Source: an uncultured Lachnospiraceae bacterium
GTDB taxonomy: Bacteria > Bacillota > Clostridia > Lachnospirales > Lachnospiraceae
Assembly: GCA_934292725.1 (NCBI GenBank)
Contig: CAKQXY010000023.1
Span: forward strand, 1-50,941
Reading direction: 5' to 3'
Length of the DNA: 50,941 nucleotides
Made by a program: the position numbers and the translations under genes. The notes below the pieces were generated by a model. That model was not told the origin of the DNA, searched no databases, and was given only the letters and a program-made list of their open reading frames with translations. This document shows positions 8,466 to 15,316 of the stretch, one piece after another. How positions within the stretch are numbered: the first letter of the stretch is position 1; the number at the start of each line of letters is the position of its first letter.

Positions 8466-8539
8466 GCGAGACCTCCTTTCGAAGCTCTCACCTGAATCTG
8501 CTTATTCGTATCCGTATCCGCGCTGCCGTCGTCTTCCAT
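8462..8539 (-). CDS. 25-residue acidic leader peptide coupled to the CNNM transporter
   Basis: ATG at 8539 is preceded at 8-nt spacing by a perfect AGGAGG (8548-8553). The frame encodes 25 residues beginning MEDDGSADTDT and ends in TGA that overlaps the CNNM ATG (ATGA). The N-terminus has five acidic residues in the first ten and the C-terminal half is basic or neutral (QVRASKGGLA). Strong initiation signals and the four-base overlap make a translated leader plausible. N-terminal acidic runs are known to destabilise ribosomes at low Mg2+ (the E. coli MgtL principle), so a Mg2+-responsive role is a reasonable inference for a leader before a CNNM protein. No homolog is known to me. Confidence 0.6.
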   Translation of the reverse strand: MEDDGSADTDTNKQIQVRASKGGLA

Positions 8540-8606
8540 TATGGTTTCCTCCTAATTTTAAATAAATTACTATGTTCATTTTTTGATAGCTATTCCAACA
8601 TTTTTT

Positions 8607-8792
8607 CAGTTCACGGTTCAACCAATATTTATAGCAAAGCCCGAAGGTGAATGGATTTCACGAGCCGGACACTTGAAGCAGGTCTTTCAAAGTAATGTTT
8701 GATAATAAAGAATGTAAAAGGAACCTGCGGAGTTTGGTCCAGCGACGAAACCATTGCACCGAAGGGCTTTCGTAACATAGCCCCGTGAACTG
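8607..8792 (+). repeat. Dispersed palindromic repeat, family A copy 1 (186 bp)
   Basis: Bounded by 10-bp perfect terminal inverted repeats (CAGTTCACGG ... CCGTGAACTG). Inside, GCCCGAAGGTGAATGG pairs imperfectly with CCATTGCACCGAAGGGC, and the GCCGGACACTTGAAGCAGGT arm pairs with ACCTGCGGAGTTTGGTCC, so the whole unit folds into one long interrupted hairpin. Further copies lie at 12995-13150 (inverted) and 28034-28216. The rest of the 445-bp gap between the CNNM and GH3 start regions holds the leader ORF and the GH3 promoter. Confidence 0.9.
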
Positions 8793-8866
8793 CAGCCAAT
8801 ATCTGTGATTTCACAATGTTTTTTATTGAAATAATATCCTTTTTATTGTAAGATGGAAGCATGAAA

Positions 8867-8893
8867 TTGTCAATGTATTTCGCATATTATAAT
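8867..8893 (+). promoter_or_regulatory. Probable promoter of the GH3 gene
   Basis: TATAAT (8888-8893) lies 17 bp before the ATG. TTGTCA (8867-8872) is upstream with a short 15-bp spacer, so the -10 is convincing and the -35 is less certain. A transcript starting here would have a very short leader. Confidence 0.45.
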
Positions 8894-8910
8894 GAAAGGA
8901 AACCATTTCT

Positions 8911-11715
8911 ATGAGTAAATTTACACTTGACTGGAAGCAATATGCTGCACTTGCAAGACAGGCTGCTGCTGAGGGCTGCGTGCTTCTTGAAAACAAAAAC
9001 AATACACTTCCTCTTGCAGAGGGCGAGACATGTGCCGTATTTGGCCGTACTCAATTTGAATATTATAAAAGCGGAACCGGATCTGGCGGTCTTGTTAATA
9101 CAAGCTACGTACATGATCTTGACTATGCCCTTACAGAATCTTCTCTTATAATTGATGAAGACGTAAAAACAGCTTACAAAAACTGGTTAAAAGATCATCC
9201 TTTTGATTTAGGAAGCGGCTGGGCACAGGAGCCTTGGTGTCAGGTTGAAATGCCGCTTAGCGATGAACTTGTATCTGGCGCTGCTTCCCGCTGCCAGACA
9301 GCACTTATCGTAATCGGCCGCACTGCAGGTGAGGACCGCGACAATGCTGCCGAGAAAGGAAGCTGGTATCTGACAGACGGTGAAGAGGCAATGCTTGAAA
9401 TCGTATGCCGCCATTTTTCACGCACAGTTGTTATCTTAAATGTTGGAAATATCATTGATATGAGCTTTGTTGACCGCTATGAGCCATCATCTGTTCTTTA
9501 TATATGGCAGGGCGGCATGGAGGGCGGCTCTGGTGCTGTCGATGTCATCACTGGAAAGGTTCCTGCCAGCGGACGCCTCAGTGATACGATTGCTTATCAT
9601 ATTGATGATTATCCGTCTACCCGCAATTTTGGCTGTGAGGATACCATTCGATATGAAGAAGATATCTATGTAGGCTACCGCTATTTTGAGACATTTGCGA
9701 AGGAAAAGGTTCGCTATCCATTTGGCTATGGTCTGTCTTATACTACCTTTGATGTACAGGCTGCACTTGACATGTGTTCTCTGCCAGCAGGACTTGCAAA
9801 GGGTGAAGTTTCCAAAACAGATACCTTACATGTTACTTACGATATTACAAACACTGGCGATTTGCCAGGTAAGGAAACAATACAGTTTTATGTACAAAAG
9901 CCGCAGGGTTTTCTTGGAAAGCCGTCCCGCGAGCTAATTCGTTTTGCAAAGTCTGAGCTTCTTGAACCTGGTGAGGGTGAAAGCGGCATTCTTGCGATTG
10001 ACTTTTATGCACTTTCCTCTTATGATGACAGCGGCATTACAGGCCATGCATTTTGCTATGTGCTTGAGGAAGGCACCTATACAATTTTAGCTGGTACCAA
10101 TGTGCGAAATGCAAAGGAAATCGGAAGCTTCGCGCTTACAGAAACAGTTGTTTTAGAAGAGCTCTCCCAACAGCTTGCTCCTCGACGCCATCTTGAGCGC
10201 ATGACTCCTAAGACAAATGAGGATGGTACGCTTGTACCTATTATTCAGGCTGCTCCTGTTTACTTACAGCATTACAGTGAGGATACATGCCCACAATGTG
10301 CTGACTATACTGGTGATAAGGGCTATAAGCTTGATGATGTAAAACGCGGCATTGTTTCAATGGACGAATTTCTTGCACAGCTGTCTGATCTTGATTTGTG
10401 CCACATAGTAAAGGGCGAAGGCATGTCAAGTCCAAAGGTAACACCGGGAACTGCTGCTGCTTTCGGTGGTCTGACACCAAATCTTACATACTTTGGTATC
10501 CCAGCTGGCTGCTGCACAGATGGTCCGTCCGGCCTTCGTATGGACTGCGGTACTAACGCATTTAGTCTTCCTGGCGGAACCTTGCTTGCCTGCACGTTCA
10601 ATACAAGCCTAAACGCTGATCTTTTTGAGATGGAAGGAATCGAGATGAGAAATAACCATATCGAAAGCCTTCTTGGACCTGGCATGAATATTCACCGCTG
10701 TCCGTTAAATGGCCGTAACTTCGAGTATTTCTCTGAGGATCCTCTTTTAAGCGGTGTGATCGCTTCCGCTCAGTTAGAGGGAATGGGACGCGCTGGTGTA
10801 ACAGGAACAATCAAGCATTTCTGCGGAAATAATCAGGAGTATCACCGTCGTTTTGTGGACAGTGTCATTTCTGAGCGTGCAGTTCGTGAAATCTACTTAA
10901 AGGGCTTTGAGATTGCTGTAAAAAGCGGCTATGCAAGCTCTATTATGACTACCTATGGAAGCGTAAATGGTCTTTGGACCGCCGGAAATCATCAGCTTAA
11001 CACAGATATCTTGCGTGGTGAATGGTACTTTGACGGCATCGTTATGACAGACTGGTGGGCTGAGATCAACAATGCACCAAAGGACAAGCCATCTCGTGAA
11101 AAATTTGCTGCTATGGTTCTCGCGCAGAATGATCTCTACATGGTAACATCCGATACAACGCAGGTAATGGGTGATCTTGAAGCTGCACTTGCAAGCGGCC
11201 GTTTAGAGCGCCGTCATCTGACTCGCTGTGCTGAAAATATCTGCCGCTTTTTGATGAACTCCCCTGCTCTTCTTCGTCTTACTGGCAAGGAAGCAGAGAT
11301 TGAGCTTGTAAATGTACCGGAAAATGCACAGCTTACTTCTGATTTTGATATCGTATATCATGATATCAAGGGAGTTACCACACTTCCTCTTACTGGAATT
11401 TCTAGCGAAAAGGGTGACAGCCATATGTTTGGAATCGCCACCGAGGGCTTTGGCACCTTCCGCATCAGCATCACCGCTTCTTCCGAGTCCACGCCACTCG
11501 CTCAGATGCCTGTATCTGTCTTCGTAGACAATCAGCTGTTTGGCACCTACAGCTTCAACGGAAGCGAAGGAAAGGAAGTGACACTCTCAAGAGAGGGCGG
11601 TGTATTTGGCTTCCATCACTATGTACGCCTTTACTTTGGTCAGGGCGGTCTTACTCCAATTTCCATAACATTTGAACCAATTGATATTGTCACCAGCTTT
11701 AGCGATAAAGATTGA
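8911..11715 (+). CDS. Glycoside hydrolase family 3 beta-glucosidase-like enzyme with permuted domain order
   Basis: 934 residues without a signal peptide, so probably cytoplasmic. The order is reversed relative to standard GH3. The alpha/beta-sandwich domain comes first (about 10-280, AAAEGCVLLENKNNTLPL, then RYPFGYGLSYTTF), then an Fn3-like domain (about 300-410), then the TIM barrel (about 480-790) with TDGPSGLR, KHFCGNNQE and the nucleophile Asp714 in IVMTDWWAE. An extra beta-rich tail follows (about 810-930). The same reversed order is known from Butyrivibrio fibrisolvens and Ruminococcus albus beta-glucosidases. The likely activity is release of glucose or a related sugar from short beta-linked oligosaccharides. 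It is monocistronic and converges on trpS at a shared terminator. Confidence 0.93.
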   Translation: MSKFTLDWKQYAALARQAAAEGCVLLENKNNTLPLAEGETCAVFGRTQFEYYKSGTGSGGLVNTSYVHDLDYALTESSLIIDEDVKTAYKNWLKDHPFDLGSGWAQEPWCQVEMPLSDELVSGAASRCQTALIVIGRTAGEDRDNAAEKGSWYLTDGEEAMLEIVCRHFSRTVVILNVGNIIDMSFVDRYEPSSVLYIWQGGMEGGSGAVDVITGKVPASGRLSDTIAYHIDDYPSTRNFGCEDTIRYEEDIYVGYRYFETFAKEKVRYPFGYGLSYTTFDVQAALDMCSLPAGLAKGEVSKTDTLHVTYDITNTGDLPGKETIQFYVQKPQGFLGKPSRELIRFAKSELLEPGEGESGILAIDFYALSSYDDSGITGHAFCYVLEEGTYTILAGTNVRNAKEIGSFALTETVVLEELSQQLAPRRHLERMTPKTNEDGTLVPIIQAAPVYLQHYSEDTCPQCADYTGDKGYKLDDVKRGIVSMDEFLAQLSDLDLCHIVKGEGMSSPKVTPGTAAAFGGLTPNLTYFGIPAGCCTDGPSGLRMDCGTNAFSLPGGTLLACTFNTSLNADLFEMEGIEMRNNHIESLLGPGMNIHRCPLNGRNFEYFSEDPLLSGVIASAQLEGMGRAGVTGTIKHFCGNNQEYHRRFVDSVISERAVREIYLKGFEIAVKSGYASSIMTTYGSVNGLWTAGNHQLNTDILRGEWYFDGIVMTDWWAEINNAPKDKPSREKFAAMVLAQNDLYMVTSDTTQVMGDLEAALASGRLERRHLTRCAENICRFLMNSPALLRLTGKEAEIELVNVPENAQLTSDFDIVYHDIKGVTTLPLTGISSEKGDSHMFGIATEGFGTFRISITASSESTPLAQMPVSVFVDNQLFGTYSFNGSEGKEVTLSREGGVFGFHHYVRLYFGQGGLTPISITFEPIDIVTSFSDKD

Positions 11716-11724
11716 TAAATGCAA

Positions 11725-11772
11725 AAGGGCTATCATTGTCCAGTGTCATTTGACCGGATAATGATAGCCCTT
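11725..11772. terminator. Bidirectional terminator between GH3 and trpS
   Basis: Arms AAGGGCTATCATTGTCC (11725-11741) and GGATAATGATAGCCCTT (11756-11772) form a 17-bp stem with one G-U pair. A T-rich stretch follows on the plus side and an A-run precedes it (T-run on the minus strand), so it serves both converging genes. Confidence 0.85.
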
Positions 11773-11790
11773 ATTTTGTTTCTATTTTCC

Positions 11791-12879
11791 TTAGATTCCC
11801 TTATATTTCTCGCTCTGTGCCTTAATAAGCTCAACATCATCAAAATAGTTGATCTTCATTGCACTCTTTACCTCAGACAATGTCTGTGCTGCCACTTCTC
11901 TTGCAGCCTCGGTACCCTTGCGAAGAATGTTATAAACTTCTGGAATATCTTTCTCGTATTCCTTACGTCTCTTACGAATTGGCTCTAACTCTTCCTGAAT
12001 GATGTTGTTTAAGAACTTCTTTACCTTTACATCACCAAGACCGCCTCTTGTGTAATGAGCCTTTAATTCATCCAGATTTGCATAATCCGGCAGATATCTC
12101 TCAAAGTGCTCCGGCTTGCAGAATGCATCCAGATAAGTAAATACTGTATTGCCCTCAAGATGTCCCGGATCACTGACAAGAAGATGCTCCGGATCGGTAT
12201 ACATGCTCATGATCTTCTTCTTTACATCTGCTTCGCTGTCAGACAGATAGATACAGTTTCCAAGAGACTTACTCATCTTTGCCTTGCCGTCGATACCTGG
12301 CAGACGAAGGCATGCCTGATTAGTAGAAATTAAAGCGCTTGGCTCAACTAATACTTCGTCATATACAGAATTAAACTTGCGGACGATTTCTCTTGTCTGC
12401 TCGATCATCGGAAGCTGATCCTCTCCAACTGGAACTGTTGTTGCCTTAAATGCAGTGATATCTGCAGCCTGGCTGATTGGATAGGTGAAGAATCCAACCG
12501 GAATGCTTGCCTCGAAGTTTCTCATCTGAATCTCAGACTTTACAGTAGGATTTCTCTGAAGTCTTGCTACGGTAACAAGATCCATATAGTAGAAAGTCAG
12601 CTCACACAGTTCCGGAATCTGGGACTGGATTAAGATATTACTCTTTGCCGGGTCTAATCCGCATGAGAGGTAATCAAGCGCTACCTCGATGATGTTCTGA
12701 CGAACCTTCTCCGGATTTTCAATATTATCTGTTAATGCCTGTGCATCTGCAATCATAATAAATATTTTGGAATATTCACCAGAGTTTTGCAGTTCTACTC
12801 TTCTTCTTAAAGAGCCTACATAATGTCCTACGTGAAGTCTTCCTGTCGGTCTGTCACCTGTTAATATAATCTTTTCCAT
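11791..12879 (-). CDS. trpS: Tryptophanyl-tRNA synthetase
   Basis: A 362-residue class I aminoacyl-tRNA synthetase that charges tRNA-Trp. The HIGH-type signature lies in GDRPTGRLHVGHYVG (8-22) and KMSKS in GKAKMSKSLGN near residue 200. The TrpRS-typical motifs DAQALTDN, PVGEDQ and YMDLVTVARLQRN are all present. Length and order are normal for the family. The leader (12880-12944) contains no T-box, so this copy appears to be expressed from a plain promoter (12945-12973). That is worth noting because a Trp-specifier T-box occurs elsewhere in the window in front of an unseen gene. Confidence 0.97.
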   Translation of the reverse strand: MEKIILTGDRPTGRLHVGHYVGSLRRRVELQNSGEYSKIFIMIADAQALTDNIENPEKVRQNIIEVALDYLSCGLDPAKSNILIQSQIPELCELTFYYMDLVTVARLQRNPTVKSEIQMRNFEASIPVGFFTYPISQAADITAFKATTVPVGEDQLPMIEQTREIVRKFNSVYDEVLVEPSALISTNQACLRLPGIDGKAKMSKSLGNCIYLSDSEADVKKKIMSMYTDPEHLLVSDPGHLEGNTVFTYLDAFCKPEHFERYLPDYANLDELKAHYTRGGLGDVKVKKFLNNIIQEELEPIRKRRKEYEKDIPEVYNILRKGTEAAREVAAQTLSEVKSAMKINYFDDVELIKAQSEKYKGI

Positions 12880-12944
12880 GGTCTGTTTTACCCTTTCCTA
12901 GTTACTGTCTCCAGTCGTATCGCCGACCTTTGAACCTTGGTATA

Positions 12945-12973
12945 ATCATATCTCACTTTTTGCTGTACGTCAA
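12945..12973 (-). promoter_or_regulatory. Promoter of trpS
   Basis: On the minus strand TTGACG (12968-12973), a 17-bp spacer and TATGAT (12945-12950), about 65 bp before the ATG. Confidence 0.65.
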
Positions 12974-12994
12974 TCCATATCGTCAAACTATCAT

Positions 12995-13150
12995 GTTACG
13001 AAAGCCCGAAGGTGAATGATTTCGTCGCCGGACCAAACTCCGCAGGTTCCTTTTATGTTCCTTCTTATTATACATTACTTTGAAAGACCTGCTCCAAGTG
13101 TCCGGCTCGTGAAAGCCATTCACCTTCGGGTTCTTGGCTTATTCGTAAAC
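12995..13150 (-). repeat. Dispersed palindromic repeat, family A copy 2 (inverted)
   Basis: The minus strand carries the same core as copies 1 and 3: ACCCGAAGGTGAATGG, then the GAGCCGGACACTTGGAGCAG arm and the CCTGCGGAGTTTGGTCCGGC arm. The outer ends differ: GTTACGAA at 12995 and TTCGTAAAC at 13142-13150 replace the CAGTTCACG termini. It sits between the end of the sulfatase gene and the trpS promoter and may act as a transcription boundary. Confidence 0.85.
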
Positions 13151-13155
13151 AGTAA

Positions 13156-15270
13156 CTAGTGATTTACCTCAACACGACAGCTTTTTGTCGTGCTAAGAAT
13201 TGTCTTGCCGTAATCATCCTGCTGTGCCACGCACACCTCAAGACTGCCGCCAAGTTTAAGATCTTCTATCTTAATCAGATTCTGGTGCTGTGAGGTTGGC
13301 TCATACTGCTTTCCATTTATGATTACAATTGAAAACTCATTAAAATTACTTCCATACAGCCACATTGTGCCATCTTTGTATACAACACGATCTAATGTTA
13401 TTGGAAGAATGCCCATCTTAAGATTTTTCGGCTGATACGGATTTTCGCCTCCAAATACCTCTTTATCACCATACAGCATATCATACTCAATAACAGCCAT
13501 TGAGTCTAAATATGCACTTTCGTTTGCATTCTGCTCCTTAAAATATTTCTGATGATAACGGAACATAATTCCTTCATTGATGCCCATTCGCTGCATTACG
13601 TATGCGCCAAGCTGGTATGCCTCAACGTTTTTATCCTGCTTTTCCATCTGGAAATTACTCCACAAAATATATTTTGTTGTGAAGAGATTTCCCTGGTTCA
13701 TATCAGTCTCCTCAATTCCAAGACTTGGCAGGTGATCACCATACATAACTAGAATACATGGCTCATCAAAGTTCTTTAATTGTCTTGTCAGCTCTGCCAC
13801 AAACAAATCCATTTCATAAATCTGATTTGCATAGTATGTCAGCTGATTTTGTCTGGCCTCATCATCTTCTTTCAATGTCACTTTGATGTGAGGATCCTTA
13901 AGTACCTCTTCTGTCGGATACGCACCATGTCCCTGCACGGAAATTGTATAAATAAAGTCACTTGTATCAGTTGACTCCATCGCCTCGATAATGTTGTCAG
14001 TAAGTACCTTATCCTTTGCCCAATTTTCCGGCGTATATGTCAGGTTATACATATACTCCATACTAGTAAAGGTGTCAAAGCCAAGGCGTGAAAATACCAT
14101 GTTTCGATTATAGAATGTGGCAGAATTGTTGTGAATTGCATGAGATGTATAGCCAATGTTGTCATAGCAGTATGGAAGGCTCTCACATGTCTGCTCACGA
14201 AGTACTGTCTGATATGGATATTCGCCACAGCCGAAGAAATCCAAATTCATGCCTGTCAAAATTTCAAACTCTGTGTTGGCTGTTCCCGCACCGACAGATG
14301 GAACACTCAAAAATCCAGACGAGCATGTATCAAACAAGCGATGGTAATTAGGAATCGGATCTTCATTTACTGTCACATCATTCAAATCAGTAATATCAAA
14401 GAATGACTCTAACTGAAGATAAATAACATTGACTCCTGCATCGTACTCTTCGATTGGTGCCTTTGTCTCTTCTTCATATTCTTCTGGGACAGATACTTCC
14501 TCTGGTGCCTTAGTTTCCACTGGATCAATCTCTACTTCGGTGTTTACAGGCACAACCTCTTCATCCAGGATGTTTTCTACCTTTTGTGCATCGTAATTAT
14601 CAGGCTTTGAAATTCCAGTGCTGATGTATGAGTTTGTAAAGCAATAGGCAAGACCATAAGTCTGATACGCTTCTGCGATATTACTAAAATTACGCGGCAA
14701 AATTGCAGACCAGCGACCAACACACCAAAAATAAACTGTTAACAATGCCACAGCTACTACACTTGCCGCACCTTTTTTGTAGTTTGGCTTTTTTTCAAGA
14801 CGTGCTGCCTTTTTAAACAACACAACTATAAGCACAATGCACGCTGCAATCACAGCACCGATTGCGACAAATCCAATTCCTGATACATAATGGTTCATGA
14901 CCTGCATAGCAGAATCAATCAGGCTTAAATCATGCCAGTTAAACGGTGTTGTTCTAAATAAAAGCAAAACAAAATCTGTAACGCCTATTGCGCCCCAAAA
15001 AATCGCCACAAGTCCTCTGACAAATCCCCACCTTCTTGTCAAAAACATAAGCGAATATGTTGTAAGCACAAGCATAAAGTTCATTAAAAACAAATGCGGT
15101 GTCACAAATACAAAATGAAGCAGACTAAATAATGATTTTCTGCTGAGTAATTCCAGCAGCAAAACAGTTACAATTGTACTGCCAAGCCACACAGCAAGCG
15201 GATGACAATCAATCCTCATCCATCCCTCTTTTTTAATCTTCTCTGCAAAGGATTTCTTTTTTCCCTTCAT
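13156..15270 (-). CDS. LTA synthase-like membrane sulfatase/phosphoglycerol transferase
   Basis: 704 residues. Five hydrophobic segments occupy about 22-210. An acidic, Pro/Glu-rich linker (about 245-275) leads to an alkaline-phosphatase-fold domain (about 278-600). Landmarks are VIYLQLESFFD (first metal ligand Glu), the nucleophile Thr330 in GAGTANTEFE (equivalent of TSDSEF in LtaS), ISVQGHGAYP and VMYGDHLPS. A beta-rich tail of about 90 residues at the C-terminus is not part of standard LtaS. The family transfers glycerol-phosphate from phosphatidylglycerol to grow lipoteichoic-type polymers at the outer membrane face. Whether this one makes LTA or modifies another glycan cannot be decided. 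It is the last gene of the long minus-strand directon, 46 bp after the GTPase-NYN gene. Confidence 0.9.
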   Translation of the reverse strand: MKGKKKSFAEKIKKEGWMRIDCHPLAVWLGSTIVTVLLLELLSRKSLFSLLHFVFVTPHLFLMNFMLVLTTYSLMFLTRRWGFVRGLVAIFWGAIGVTDFVLLLFRTTPFNWHDLSLIDSAMQVMNHYVSGIGFVAIGAVIAACIVLIVVLFKKAARLEKKPNYKKGAASVVAVALLTVYFWCVGRWSAILPRNFSNIAEAYQTYGLAYCFTNSYISTGISKPDNYDAQKVENILDEEVVPVNTEVEIDPVETKAPEEVSVPEEYEEETKAPIEEYDAGVNVIYLQLESFFDITDLNDVTVNEDPIPNYHRLFDTCSSGFLSVPSVGAGTANTEFEILTGMNLDFFGCGEYPYQTVLREQTCESLPYCYDNIGYTSHAIHNNSATFYNRNMVFSRLGFDTFTSMEYMYNLTYTPENWAKDKVLTDNIIEAMESTDTSDFIYTISVQGHGAYPTEEVLKDPHIKVTLKEDDEARQNQLTYYANQIYEMDLFVAELTRQLKNFDEPCILVMYGDHLPSLGIEETDMNQGNLFTTKYILWSNFQMEKQDKNVEAYQLGAYVMQRMGINEGIMFRYHQKYFKEQNANESAYLDSMAVIEYDMLYGDKEVFGGENPYQPKNLKMGILPITLDRVVYKDGTMWLYGSNFNEFSIVIINGKQYEPTSQHQNLIKIEDLKLGGSLEVCVAQQDDYGKTILSTTKSCRVEVNH

Positions 15271-15316
15271 AGAAATGTTTTTCTCCTCTCAGTCTAAATC
15301 ACTTTCAAATGTTCTT

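Noticed and set aside
8629..8862. Open frame on the minus strand resembling one at 28031-28222 (shared KPFG, SSxDQTPQVPF, FERPA segments)
   Set aside because: The similarity is due to the family A repeat; the frames have no ribosome-binding site and run through the hairpin arms.
12880..12973. T-box in front of trpS
   Set aside because: No AGGGTGG-type core and no terminator/antiterminator pair; the leader is only about 65 nt.
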